64,000 bases of DNA from Lachnospiraceae bacterium (GTDB taxonomy: Bacteria; Bacillota; Clostridia; Lachnospirales; Lachnospiraceae), in NCBI GenBank assembly GCA_030523275.1, contig JAUNIX010000018.1, forward strand, positions 1-64,000, read 5' to 3'. Of this stretch, positions 27,130 through 36,246 are shown one piece after another (position 1 is the first letter of the stretch; every line of letters begins with the position of its first letter). Under the pieces are notes generated by a model that worked only from the letters and a program-made list of their open reading frames with translations, did not search any database and was not told the origin of the DNA. Both the position numbers and the translations under genes were made by a program.

Positions 27130-28092
27130 ATGAACGAAAGCTATATTATAAATGCAAAAGGGTTGGATGCTGTGATTCCAAAAGATAATGACGGATATTG
27201 TACCATCTATAAAATGGATTGTGTGGATGGTTTAGGTCTTATGACTGTCTATCAAGTTTATCCCGGCATACAGCTTATTTATAATGATTTTGAGACGACG
27301 AGTTGTGAATGGAAAGGGGAGCTTGACAAAAATATACTGGAAATTAATCATTGTCGGGAGGGACGAGAAGGTAGCAAATTGCTAAGTGGCTCTTGTTTGT
27401 ATCTTGGAGAAGGAGATATGTCCATTCATACAATGGATAATTGCGCACCTGAAATGACCTTTCCACTTAAGCATTATCGCGGAATCTCAGTAGTGATTAA
27501 TTTAAAAAGTGTGGCAGAAAATCCGCCTGAAATCCTTTCCGAGAGTGGAATTGATATTTTGGAATTTAAAGAAAAATTTTGTGCGGATGGGAACTGTTTT
27601 GTTATGCGAGCAAAGGATGAGATTGAACATATTTTTTCAGAACTCTATTCTATACCAGATTGTCTACAGAAACCTTATTTTAAGATAAAAGTACAGGAAC
27701 TTATTTTATTTTTGTATATGGTGGATGTATCAAAAGAAAAATTTCGAGAACAATACACGTCTCCACAGGTAGAAATTGTAAGGAAAATTCATAAAAAACT
27801 GATTTCAAATTTGCATGAACGTCCAACAATCGAGGAATTATCCAAAGAATATCTTATCAATACAGCAACTTTAAAAGCTACATTTAAAGGTATTTATGGA
27901 CAGCCTATTGGAACTTACATGAAAGAATATCGAATTAGGCAATCTGCTGTTTTGCTTCGGCAAAGTCAGGAGACGATAGCAGAGATTGCAAATCGGGTTG
28001 GATATGAAAATCAGAGTAAATTTGCCGCTGCTTTTCGGGATATTTTGAAAGTAACACCGGCTGAATATCGAAAGCAAAACCGTAGTGTCTGA
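27130..28092 (+). CDS. AraC family transcriptional regulator
   Basis: A 320-residue regulator whose C-terminal 100 residues carry the double HTH (ERPTIEELSKEYLINTATLKATFKGIYG and QETIAEIANRVGYENQSKFAAAFRDILKVTPAEYR). The N-terminal 200 residues lack a clear cupin histidine cluster and look like the PchR/siderophore-type AraC proteins, so the ligand is not certain. RBS GAAAGGA. It is monocistronic, and its target is unclear; the MATE gene upstream is on the same strand behind a terminator. Confidence 0.88.
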   Translation: MNESYIINAKGLDAVIPKDNDGYCTIYKMDCVDGLGLMTVYQVYPGIQLIYNDFETTSCEWKGELDKNILEINHCREGREGSKLLSGSCLYLGEGDMSIHTMDNCAPEMTFPLKHYRGISVVINLKSVAENPPEILSESGIDILEFKEKFCADGNCFVMRAKDEIEHIFSELYSIPDCLQKPYFKIKVQELILFLYMVDVSKEKFREQYTSPQVEIVRKIHKKLISNLHERPTIEELSKEYLINTATLKATFKGIYGQPIGTYMKEYRIRQSAVLLRQSQETIAEIANRVGYENQSKFAAAFRDILKVTPAEYRKQNRSV

Positions 28093-28226
28093 AAAATTTG
28101 GCAGTGGGGGTTTTTGAATGATATCCACAAATAAACTGCGATAGATGAGAGAATATGTAGAAGAAATCAACCTTATATGTTTAAACTGGATGGAGTAGCA
28201 AACAAAAAATTTAAATAAGAGATGTT

Positions 28227-28673
28227 ATGAGTAATGATTCCAAAATCAAAGAAATGTTTTTACAATTTGAAGCACCGGATTATTCTGACGAGGGAATTAA
28301 ATCATTTCAAGATTTTATTAAAAATGAAGAAATAGTGAAGTCTTTAGAGTTTTTTGGAGCATATGACAATGATGAATTAAAAGGTGTTATTGCAGTCAAT
28401 GAAAATCGCAGACATATTTGTTGTTTCTTTGTAAAAGCCCTATATCATAGACAAGGTATTGGTAAAATGTTATGGGAACATATTTTAAATAATAGCTCAA
28501 ATATGGTTTTTACGGTTAATTCTTCCCCATATGCTGTACCTGTTTATCATAAATTAGGGTTTGTGAGTATGGAAGGAGGCAAGTCTATGTCATGGTACTT
28601 TATCGTTGATACTTATATTGATGAGCAAAAAGGGCGTGGAGAATATGATGATTATTTTGTTCCGATAATTTGA
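28227..28673 (+). CDS. GNAT family N-acetyltransferase
   Basis: A 148-residue acetyltransferase with the acetyl-CoA loop VKALYHRQGIGKMLWEHIL and the C-terminal SSPYAVPVYHKLGFVS segment. It begins at ATG 28227 with AAGAGATG as a weak ribosome site. The substrate is unknown. The Fic gene follows about 100 bases later with its own promoter. Confidence 0.88.
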   Translation: MSNDSKIKEMFLQFEAPDYSDEGIKSFQDFIKNEEIVKSLEFFGAYDNDELKGVIAVNENRRHICCFFVKALYHRQGIGKMLWEHILNNSSNMVFTVNSSPYAVPVYHKLGFVSMEGGKSMSWYFIVDTYIDEQKGRGEYDDYFVPII

Positions 28674-28721
28674 AAATATTATTCCGATATTGTTGTTATT
28701 ATTCCGATGAGGGGGTATAAT
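28660..28721 (+). promoter_or_regulatory. Fic promoter with three TTCCGAT repeats
   Basis: TTGTTA at 28693-28698 and TATAAT at 28716-28721 are 17 bp apart. TTCCGAT occurs at 28660, 28682 and 28702, that is at about two helical turns (22 and 20 bp), with the last two extended to TTATTCCGAT. The first overlaps the end of the acetyltransferase gene. They are candidate sites for the HTH of the Fic protein itself. Confidence 0.5.
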
Positions 28722-28770
28722 ATAAACACTTAGTAATGGAATACTAGCGTTTGAAGAGAGGTGTATAAGT

Positions 28771-29664
28771 ATGTATATGTCGGTAAAGCAAGCCGCAGAG
28801 AAGTGGGGTATTTCAGATAGAAGAGTCCGTACTTTATGTTCAAAAGGAAAAATTCCGGATGTTACCCGTAAAGGACGTAGTTGGATGATTCCGGTTGATG
28901 CGAAAAAACCAGTAGATGGTCGATACAAAACAGCTGAAAGTTTACTTATGATGATTGACAGGAAGAAGGCAGAATTAGATACCAAACGACCTTTGACGGA
29001 AGGAGAAGTAGAACGGCTGACAGAAGAATTTATTGTTGAGTACACCTATAATTCGAATGCGATTGAAGGAAATACACTGACTCTTCGGGAAACGGATATG
29101 GTACTTCGTGGATTGACAATTGACCAGAAACCGTTAAAAGACCACATGGAGGCGGTCGGACATAAAGAGGCTTTTGATTTTGTGCGTGATTTAGTAAAGG
29201 ATCAGGTGCCTTTATCGGAAAGTATTATTAAGCAGATTCACTATCTGGTATTAGCTGATAAGAAAGATGACCGTGGTGTTTATAGAAGAGTTCCCGTGAG
29301 AATCATGGGAGCGAAGCATGAACCAGTGCAACCATATTTAATTCAACCGAAAATAGAACAATTGCTGACAACTTATCGGAACAGTACAGAACACATCATT
29401 CCACGGCTTGCACGTTTTCATATCGAATTTGAAGGAATCCATCCTTTCATCGACGGAAATGGTCGCACAGGACGACTGCTTGTAAATCTGGAATTGATGA
29501 AGGCAGGGTATCCACCGATTGATATTAAGTTTTCAGATCGAATTTTGTATTACAATGCTTTTGATGAGTATTATGTAAAACATAATTTAGAAATGATGGA
29601 GAGCTTATTTGCTGGATATGTAAACACAAGATTAGATAGTTATTTGGCAATGTTAAGTGAATAG
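28771..29664 (+). CDS. Fic domain protein with N-terminal HTH
   Basis: A 297-residue protein. Residues 1-50 form an excisionase/MerR-type HTH (VKQAAEKWGISDRRVRTLCSKGKIP). The Fic core follows with the intact active-site motif HPFIDGNGRTGR, which transfers AMP or another nucleotide to a target hydroxyl. Before it lies the inhibitory motif SNAIEG (S/T-x3-E-G/N), so the enzyme should be self-inhibited. HTH-Fic fusions may regulate their own promoter. Alternative start at 28777 (second Met). The target is unknown. Confidence 0.92.
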   Translation: MYMSVKQAAEKWGISDRRVRTLCSKGKIPDVTRKGRSWMIPVDAKKPVDGRYKTAESLLMMIDRKKAELDTKRPLTEGEVERLTEEFIVEYTYNSNAIEGNTLTLRETDMVLRGLTIDQKPLKDHMEAVGHKEAFDFVRDLVKDQVPLSESIIKQIHYLVLADKKDDRGVYRRVPVRIMGAKHEPVQPYLIQPKIEQLLTTYRNSTEHIIPRLARFHIEFEGIHPFIDGNGRTGRLLVNLELMKAGYPPIDIKFSDRILYYNAFDEYYVKHNLEMMESLFAGYVNTRLDSYLAMLSE

Positions 29665-29670
29665 TAAAAG

Positions 29671-29710
29671 AACGTCCCAGAGCAGCATTGAACTGCGCTG
29701 GGACGTTTTT
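29671..29710 (+). terminator. Bidirectional terminator between fic and bioY
   Basis: AACGTCCCAG-AGCAG pairs with CTGCG-CTGGGACGTT, followed by TTTTT. Convergent genes on both sides share it. The stem is nearly the same as at 44619. Confidence 0.88.
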
Positions 29711-29731
29711 ACAATTTTCTGTTTCAGATCA

Positions 29732-30301
29732 TTAGTTTTCTCGAAAACGTTCAATCATATCCAATTGTTTTCTGATTTTTGGTGCAATCACAATTGCAAT
29801 AATCATTTTGATCAAATCTCCAGGAATAAAAGGAATGACACAAATAGAAAGAGCGGCAGGTACAGGAGTACCAGATTGCAGGCAAAACCATACGGTTCCA
29901 AATGCGTAACAGATAGCTGTACCGATAACCATTCCTATAAAATGAATCCATCTTGGTTTTAAATTATCAATGATGATTCCGGCTATAACAGCCATTGGAA
30001 TAAATCCGATAATATAACCGCCGGTTGGTCCTGCTAGTTTCCAAAGACCTCCGCTAAATCCAGAGAATACAGGAAGTCCAACGAGTCCAATTAAAAGATA
30101 AAGCAGATAACTAATAGTTCCTTTTTTCCAGTCCAGAATATAGAGGGACAGGTAAATTGCAAAATTTGTAAGAGAAATTGGCACTGGCCCAATTGGGATG
30201 GATAAAGGGGCAACGACACAGGTAACTGCTGTCATCAATGCAATCATCGCCATGGTATAGGTTTTCGTATTTTGTATTGTTTGAGTACGTTGGTTATTCA
30301 T
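29732..30301 (-). CDS. bioY: Biotin transporter BioY
   Basis: A 189-residue substrate-binding S-component of the ECF-type biotin transporter, with six predicted membrane helices. The BioY pattern is visible: LSIPIGPVPISLTNFAIYL, GLPVFSGFSGGLWKLAGPTGGYIIGF and PFIPGDLIKMIIA. ATG 30301 is chosen; the frame extends upstream into bioB without support. It is 34 bases downstream of bioB and so belongs to its operon under the BirA operator. Energy-coupling subunits (EcfAAT) are not in the window and are probably shared. Confidence 0.95.
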   Translation of the reverse strand: MNNQRTQTIQNTKTYTMAMIALMTAVTCVVAPLSIPIGPVPISLTNFAIYLSLYILDWKKGTISYLLYLLIGLVGLPVFSGFSGGLWKLAGPTGGYIIGFIPMAVIAGIIIDNLKPRWIHFIGMVIGTAICYAFGTVWFCLQSGTPVPAALSICVIPFIPGDLIKMIIAIVIAPKIRKQLDMIERFREN

Positions 30302-30335
30302 AATTACTTTCAATTCCTTTCTTTTATTTAGATTA

Positions 30336-31307
30336 TTATGCTGATTCAATTTCATAAGTAAATCCAGCATCTGTAATCGCTTTGATCGTATCTGTGATTC
30401 CTTGTCCATCTGCAGTAAGATAGCCAGAGGCAAAAATAGAATCTACTACACTGAGTAGTTTCTTTTCTTCTCCTTTGAAATAGACCTCTCGTCCTGCTGC
30501 ACAGCGAATGTCAGATTTTGGCACTAAAAGTCTGGCAAGACATAGAACTTTCATACAATAAGAAGTAGTAAGAATTGAAATATCTGCATTTTCTAGTGGC
30601 GTCCCTGGAATCGGCAGTAAGAAGTTGATTGGAAGTGCTTCCGGCTGAATTTCACGAAGTTCAAAAAGCATATCCACAACATCTTCTTTGCTTTCTCCCA
30701 TGCCAATAATACCGCCACTGCATATTTCAAATCCAAGTCGCTGCAACATATGTATATTTTCGATGCGCTGTTCAAAGGTATGAGTACTACAAATATGACT
30801 GTAATAAGAACGGCTTGTATTTAAGTTGTGATTGATGCGGTCAAGTCCGGCATCTTTTAGTATTCTCGCCTGTTTTTCTGTCAAAAAGCCGATAGAACAG
30901 CAAAGATGTGTGCCATTTGCTTTCATGACACGAATACGTTTTGCGAGTTCCTCAATTTCTTCATCTGTAAAACTCATTCCACTCAGACCGATGCAATGTC
31001 TGGATAAATGATTTGTGTTTACAAAATCATTGTCTTGGTAAAGTTTCTCGTCAGATACCCATTTGTATTTGTCAATCTCTGCCTTCGAGCGACAAGACTG
31101 AGCACAGTAGCTACAATCCTGAGAACAATTACCACTGCGGGCATTTGTTAAAATATGGATGCTAACATGGTTACCTTTATATTTTCTGCGTAGCTTTTCG
31201 GCACGTGCGATTAGCTCATCTAATTTTTCATCCGGAGTATTTAAAATGTCGATGGCTTCTTCACGTGAGATTACAAAATTGTCATTTGTTTGAGAGTTAG
31301 AAATCAT
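30336..31307 (-). CDS. bioB: Biotin synthase BioB
   Basis: A 323-residue radical SAM enzyme that inserts sulfur into dethiobiotin. The radical-SAM cluster motif CSQDCSYC has cysteines at 61, 65 and 68, followed by the BioB-like HNLNTSRSYYSHICSTHTFEQRI and PEALPINFLLPIPGTPLE segments, which match the family. It is the first gene of a bioB-bioY unit. No bioA, bioD or bioF is present, so the cell may convert imported dethiobiotin or rely on other loci. Confidence 0.95.
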   Translation of the reverse strand: MISNSQTNDNFVISREEAIDILNTPDEKLDELIARAEKLRRKYKGNHVSIHILTNARSGNCSQDCSYCAQSCRSKAEIDKYKWVSDEKLYQDNDFVNTNHLSRHCIGLSGMSFTDEEIEELAKRIRVMKANGTHLCCSIGFLTEKQARILKDAGLDRINHNLNTSRSYYSHICSTHTFEQRIENIHMLQRLGFEICSGGIIGMGESKEDVVDMLFELREIQPEALPINFLLPIPGTPLENADISILTTSYCMKVLCLARLLVPKSDIRCAAGREVYFKGEEKKLLSVVDSIFASGYLTADGQGITDTIKAITDAGFTYEIESA

Positions 31308-31350
31308 AATAATACCTTCTTAATATTTTTATATTTGTAAAACACTTGGG

Positions 31351-31405
31351 ATTCTAGCATATAAAAAATAAATTGTCAACTAAAAGAATTATAATGGTTA
31401 ACCAT
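31351..31405 (-). promoter_or_regulatory. bioB promoter with BirA-type operator
   Basis: On the minus strand TTGACA (31379-31374) and TAGAAT (31356-31351) are 17 bp apart. Overlapping the -35 is a site TTGTCAACT (31373-31381), N14, GGTTAACCA (31396-31404), which matches the Firmicutes BirA pattern TTGTTAACY-N14/15-RGTTAACAA in 15 of 18 positions. Biotinylated BirA should block the promoter when biotin is ample. Confidence 0.8.
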
Positions 31406-31498
31406 ATCAAAATAAACGACAGATTACTTTCATTGCTAAAAATGATCCATTGTTTATTTGTTGTGATTCCTATGATAAAATTTTTACGAGGTGATAAA

Positions 31499-32173
31499 AT
31501 GCAGTACAAAATTTTAATCGTAGATGACGACACAGAACTTCTTAAAATGTTAACACGTTTTTTGGAGATAAGAAAATACTCTGTTATTACGGCAGAAGAT
31601 GGTATTTCTGCAATGAGGATGGCAGAAACAAATCCCGATATGATACTATTGGATATCAATATGCCGAGGGTTGATGGAATGGAAGTTTGTCGCAGAATCA
31701 GAGATAAAGTATCTTGTCCAATCTTATTCTTGACTGCACGAGTGGATGAAGAGGACAGAGTCAACGGTCTTTTGTCTGGTGGCGATGATTATATTCTAAA
31801 ACCATTTAGCTTAAAAGAATTGGAAGCACGGATGATAGCACATCTAAAACGTGAAGAACGCCATAAAGCAAAATCCGAGTATCGTTTTCATAGTGAATGT
31901 TTGATTGACTATGCGGCAAAAACGGTACAGATTGGCGAATGTTATTTGGAATTGACAAAAATGGAATATGGAATTATCGAATTTTTATCCATGAATCCGG
32001 GGATGGTTTTTGATAAAGAGAGAATTTACGAAAAAGTCTTTGGTTATGATGCAGAAGGGGATAGTCGAGTTGTTACAGAGCTCATACGACGAATCAGAAA
32101 GAAAATAGGTAAGCAAACAGAAAAAGAGTATATCGAAACGGTATGGGGGATGGGATACAAATGGATAAAATAA
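31499..32173 (+). CDS. OmpR-family response regulator
   Basis: A 224-residue protein with a receiver domain (VDDD, phosphoacceptor Asp in MILLDINMP, Lys in FSLKE following ILKPF) and a winged-helix output domain ending MGYKW. ATG 31499 has ACGAGGTG. It overlaps the kinase gene by 13 bases, and the pair precedes an ABC exporter at 33417, as in bacteriocin- or bacitracin-response operons. It probably activates that exporter. Confidence 0.92.
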   Translation: MQYKILIVDDDTELLKMLTRFLEIRKYSVITAEDGISAMRMAETNPDMILLDINMPRVDGMEVCRRIRDKVSCPILFLTARVDEEDRVNGLLSGGDDYILKPFSLKELEARMIAHLKREERHKAKSEYRFHSECLIDYAAKTVQIGECYLELTKMEYGIIEFLSMNPGMVFDKERIYEKVFGYDAEGDSRVVTELIRRIRKKIGKQTEKEYIETVWGMGYKWIK

Positions 32174-33348
32174 AAAATCTATCTGTCAGGAAAACGATAT
32201 TTTTCTATCTTTCAGTTGCGTTGTTATGTAGTTTTTTATTATCTGCGGTAATCGTAAGGATTGCGGAACGTACGCAGGAGCAGATATGGTTTAATTATAT
32301 CGACCAGAATAAATATTTTAAGGCAGTAAACGATGAAGGGGAAACTCGATATTATAGGGCAGAGATTCCAAGGCCAAACGAATCCGATATGAGCAAAATG
32401 GATCACAGTATTTCTGAAATATGTGATTTTTTACAGACCTATACAGTTTTGATTTTATCTGTGGTAGCTTCTGGTGTAGCTGTATTTCTTTTTTATAAAC
32501 ATAAATTGAAGTATCCAATTGAGGAATTAGATCAGGCATCAAAACGAATTGCCCGAAATGATCTCGATTTTCATATCACTTATACAAATGAGGATGAAAT
32601 GGGATGCTTGTGTCAGGAATTTGAACGAATGAGAGAACAACTCGCAACGAACAATCAGGAATTATGGAGAATGCTCGAAGAGGAAAAGGTACTTCGGGCA
32701 GCAATTGCACATGATATTCGTTCTCCGTTGTCCGTTTTGAAGGGGTATCAGGAAATGTTGATGGATTATCTTCCAGACGGGACGATTAGTACAGAGCAGG
32801 CAATAGAAATGATCGCAGAAAGCAAGAAGCAGATTGAGCGTATGGATTTTTTTGTCGAAACGATGCGTAAAATGAGCAGTTTAGAACAAAGAAAGTTGAT
32901 CTTTGATCTGATTACGGCAGAACAAATAAAAGAGAATATCCAGGCGGAATTTCTAATACTAGAAGCTGAAACAGAAAAACAGATTCTTTTGCGTGTACAA
33001 GAAACAACGGAATCGTTTTTAGGTGATAAAGAAGTAATTTTAGAAGTGACAGAAAATCTAATATCCAATGCATTGCGTTACGCAAAGAAGCAGATAGAAG
33101 TAAAAGTTAATCTTCATTATGAAGAATTGAAAATCTGTGTAGCGGATGACGGCAGTGGTTTTTTCGAAGATGTTGAGACAGTTACAAAGGTATTTCATCA
33201 ACAGAATACAAAAGATAGTTTAAATCATGCCGGCATTGGAATGTATATCAGCAGATTATATTGCGAAAAACATGGAGGAAAATTATTATTGGAAAACAAA
33301 AGAACAGGTGGCGCTGTGGTGACAGCGATATTTCGTCGGATTGCGTAA
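32161..33348 (+). CDS. Sensor histidine kinase
   Basis: A 395-residue kinase with a membrane segment near residues 12-32, an outer domain of about 60 residues, a second segment at about 88-110, a HAMP-like linker, H-box AIAHDIRSPLSVLKGY, and N and G boxes (ENLISNALRYA, HAGIGMYISR). ATG 32161 overlaps the regulator gene. It senses a signal outside the membrane and passes phosphate to the partner at 31499. A hairpin over its stop separates it from the ABC genes. Confidence 0.92.
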   Translation: MDKIKNLSVRKTIFFYLSVALLCSFLLSAVIVRIAERTQEQIWFNYIDQNKYFKAVNDEGETRYYRAEIPRPNESDMSKMDHSISEICDFLQTYTVLILSVVASGVAVFLFYKHKLKYPIEELDQASKRIARNDLDFHITYTNEDEMGCLCQEFERMREQLATNNQELWRMLEEEKVLRAAIAHDIRSPLSVLKGYQEMLMDYLPDGTISTEQAIEMIAESKKQIERMDFFVETMRKMSSLEQRKLIFDLITAEQIKENIQAEFLILEAETEKQILLRVQETTESFLGDKEVILEVTENLISNALRYAKKQIEVKVNLHYEELKICVADDGSGFFEDVETVTKVFHQQNTKDSLNHAGIGMYISRLYCEKHGGKLLLENKRTGGAVVTAIFRRIA

Positions 33349-33367
33349 GCAATCCGATTGTCTTTTT
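33337..33367 (+). terminator. Hairpin over the kinase stop codon
   Basis: CGGATTG and CAATCCG pair around the stop codon of the kinase, followed by ATTGTCTTTTT. It is a possible partial terminator between the two-component genes and the exporter. Confidence 0.55.
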
Positions 33368-33416
33368 GTTGTGATTTAGGATTTATACTAAAATCATCAA
33401 AAAGAAAGAGGTGAAA

Positions 33417-34484
33417 ATGATGCGAACGATTGTAAAAAGAGAAATCAAAAATTATCTGAAAAGACCATTGTTTTGGATTGGTGTGCTGATCGTAATTCTA
33501 GGTATCTATCAGAATCTCAGACCTTATTTGATGATTCCTTACATATCTTCAGAAAAAGAATTTGTTCAGGATAATCCAGAAACTGTATATGATGCGGATA
33601 TTACAGATGGTTATGTACCGACAAAGGAAGGGGATAGAAGAAACCTTTGGGAAGAAACGGTACAAAAAAGGCTGATTTCTGACTTTAATATGGAGCAGAT
33701 AGAGGCACAAAATGTGATAAAAGAAATGCGCAAAATGAATATCAAAGATGCCTGTACATATCTGGAAAAAAAGTATCATTATTATAATGCGATTTATAGT
33801 TGGGAAGATACTGCATATCATCGGGGAACAAAGAAGGAAATCAATTCCTATATCAAAAGTAATCTTGAACATAAAAGTTTTTCGTATTATTTTTCTAGAA
33901 AATTTGCAGATTTTTCTGGACTTTATATGGCATTTTTTGCAACAGTAATGCTCGCGTTTTTGTTTTGGCAAGATACCAGAAAAAATACGTATGAGCTGTT
34001 GCACACAAAGCCAGTAAGTGCTGAAAAGTATATATTGGGGAAAATAATAGGAGGATATTCTGTTTGTTTGATTGTGCTTGCTATTTTAAATCTGATCTTT
34101 TGGACTATCTGCTGTGTTTATACAAAAAATAGTGGGTTTGAAGTAAACTTGCTAGATTTTCTAGTAGCAACCGGGCTTTATATTTTACCAAATATGCTGA
34201 TGATTGTATGTGTGTATGGCCTGGTTTCTTTATTGTTTAAAAATCCGATTCCTGCTGTGCCAATTCTGATTCTTTATATGGTGTATTCCAATATGGGAAG
34301 TAAAAATGCCGAAGGAATGTTTGGCTATTATGGGAGACCTTTCGCAATTATGGTGCGATTCCCCGGAAGGTTTTTTGACGTCACGCCACCGCCGATGGCA
34401 ATGCTGAATCAGAGCTTTTTGTTATTAGCATCGATAGGAATCCTTCTCCTTTGTATGCAGTTATGGAAAAGGAGGCGAATGTGA
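33417..34484 (+). CDS. ABC transporter permease
   Basis: A protein of about 355 residues with one N-terminal segment (FWIGVLIVILGIYQNL), a large outer domain of about 130 residues, then five or six segments. The same plan is seen in the permease at 5770. ATG 33417 follows GAGG; a GTG at 33411 is also in frame. It overlaps the next permease by one base (ATGTGATG). The operon encodes two permeases and an ATPase. Confidence 0.82.
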   Translation: MMRTIVKREIKNYLKRPLFWIGVLIVILGIYQNLRPYLMIPYISSEKEFVQDNPETVYDADITDGYVPTKEGDRRNLWEETVQKRLISDFNMEQIEAQNVIKEMRKMNIKDACTYLEKKYHYYNAIYSWEDTAYHRGTKKEINSYIKSNLEHKSFSYYFSRKFADFSGLYMAFFATVMLAFLFWQDTRKNTYELLHTKPVSAEKYILGKIIGGYSVCLIVLAILNLIFWTICCVYTKNSGFEVNLLDFLVATGLYILPNMLMIVCVYGLVSLLFKNPIPAVPILILYMVYSNMGSKNAEGMFGYYGRPFAIMVRFPGRFFDVTPPPMAMLNQSFLLLASIGILLLCMQLWKRRRM

Positions 34485-35158
34485 TGCAAAAAGAAATGAA
34501 AATATGTCTTCCATTTTATAAAATGGCTTATTCCTTCTTTTTTGTAGCCGTTTTAAGTTTGATTCGTGGAGTAAACTTTACTTATGAAATTGGAGTTGCA
34601 CTGGAACCACAAATGGCACTTTTAACAGGTGTCGTTTGTGCAGATACTTATGTGCAGGAAATTGTCAGTAAACGTTCAGAAGTAGAACGATTATATCCAT
34701 TGAAAAAACGAATTAGTTCCATATTTAAAAGAATTGCAATACAGGAAAGTTATTTGCTAGTGCTTTCAGTCATTGGTTATGGACTGTTTTATCTCTTTCA
34801 GAATCCAAATTCCTTTGACAGAATGGGATTTGTTGGGGCAGAAAGTGAACAAAGATTGTTTTTGTTTTATATAGTAGCAATTGTCATTACTTTGTTTTTC
34901 TGGGGATTGTTCTCGCTTACAATTTCCTGTCTGTTTCGCAATATGTGGGCAGGAATTGGGGGATGTTTGATTTTGTGGATCATAACATATTCTACATTTG
35001 GAGAGCGGTTTTTCGGGAAATGGAATCTATTTTCCTATGCGTTTCGGAATATAGAAAATAGTGGTGATATGAGCTGGATTTATGGGAAATTTATATGTAT
35101 TGTACTTTGTTTCACTATGGTGACAATACTTCCTAAATTGATAAAGAAAAGAGGGTAA
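34484..35158 (+). CDS. ABC transporter permease subunit
   Basis: A 224-residue membrane protein with about five or six hydrophobic segments; ATG 34484 has AAGGAGG. Its stop lies four bases before the ATPase start. It would form a heteromeric membrane channel with the 33417 product. No family name is recognised. Confidence 0.75.
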   Translation: MQKEMKICLPFYKMAYSFFFVAVLSLIRGVNFTYEIGVALEPQMALLTGVVCADTYVQEIVSKRSEVERLYPLKKRISSIFKRIAIQESYLLVLSVIGYGLFYLFQNPNSFDRMGFVGAESEQRLFLFYIVAIVITLFFWGLFSLTISCLFRNMWAGIGGCLILWIITYSTFGERFFGKWNLFSYAFRNIENSGDMSWIYGKFICIVLCFTMVTILPKLIKKRG

Positions 35159-35162
35159 AGAT

Positions 35163-36032
35163 ATGAGTATAAAAATAAATGATTTAACGGTAACTTTTAA
35201 AAATGGTGTGACAGCAATTAACCATGCGGATTTAGAAATTCCGAAAGGAATCTTTGGATTATTGGGAGAAAACGGTGCTGGAAAGACGACGTTGATGCGC
35301 GTGTTAACAACGGTACTTTCTCCCTCAAATGGTACAGTAACGTTGGATGGAATCTTATATAGCGAATCCAACTACGAAAAAATCCAGAGAAAAATAGGAT
35401 ATTTGCCTCAGGAAATCGATCTCTATCCTAGGTTGACCGTGCAGGAGTGCTTGGAATACATGGGAGATTTAGCGGGTGTTCCCAAAGCTATATGTCAAAA
35501 ACGCATAGCCTATTATTTAGAAAAAACAAGTCTGACCAAACACCGGAAAAAGAAAATGCGACAGCTTTCTGGTGGCATGAAAAGAAGAGTAGGACTTGTT
35601 CAGGCACTTTTAAATGAACCAGAATTTTTAATTGTAGACGAACCGACAACGGGGTTAGACCCAGAAGAGCGCATTCGTATTCGCAATTTACTGGTAGATT
35701 TTTCAGAGAGCCGAACGGTACTTTTTTCTACACATGTAGTAGAAGATCTTGCGGCTACCTGCAATCGCTTAGCGGTCATGAAAAAAGGAGAATTTTTATA
35801 TTCTGGAACCGTGAAAGAACTTGTTAATGAGGCGAAAGGTCATGTATGGTTGTGTAAAGTGGATGATGAAATCAAAGCAAGAGAACTGGAACGAAAATAT
35901 CATATTTCGTCAAAACAATATACAGAAGATGGGTTACAGATAAAAATACTATGTGAAAACAGACCAGACATAGCATGTGTGCCATGTGAGGTAACGTTAG
36001 AAGATGCATATATTTATATGACAAATAGATAA
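35163..36032 (+). CDS. ABC transporter ATP-binding protein
   Basis: A 289-residue ATPase: Walker A GENGAGKT (35-42), signature QLSGGMKRRVG, Walker B FLIVDEPTTGLDPEER and H-loop STHVVED, with an 80-residue C-terminal extension ending TLEDAYI. It resembles the ATPase at 4893 across its length, so the two exporters are paralogous though one is linked to a sigma factor and this one to a two-component system. It probably exports or expels the molecule sensed by the kinase. Confidence 0.9.
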   Translation: MSIKINDLTVTFKNGVTAINHADLEIPKGIFGLLGENGAGKTTLMRVLTTVLSPSNGTVTLDGILYSESNYEKIQRKIGYLPQEIDLYPRLTVQECLEYMGDLAGVPKAICQKRIAYYLEKTSLTKHRKKKMRQLSGGMKRRVGLVQALLNEPEFLIVDEPTTGLDPEERIRIRNLLVDFSESRTVLFSTHVVEDLAATCNRLAVMKKGEFLYSGTVKELVNEAKGHVWLCKVDDEIKARELERKYHISSKQYTEDGLQIKILCENRPDIACVPCEVTLEDAYIYMTNR

Positions 36033-36167
36033 CATTTCACAAATTATGATCGCATATAGCCAATCATAATAAAGGATGTCAGGATTGTACATATTATATA
36101 TTAATTGCAATTTAGTAAATAAAATAGAAACTATTGAATCGAATAAAAGAAAAAAGTAACGATATTA

Positions 36168-36196
36168 TTGACTAATAAGTCCGGTTTGCATAATAT
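36168..36196 (+). promoter_or_regulatory. Promoter of the XRE/ImmA module
   Basis: TTGACT at 36168-36173 and TAATAT at 36191-36196 are 17 bp apart and lie about 50 bases before the XRE start. The stretch 36033-36246 holds no gene. Confidence 0.6.
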
Positions 36197-36246
36197 AGTT
36201 GAGCAGTAGAATGTAGAGTCCGTTTCTTGAAGAGAGGAGATGCACA

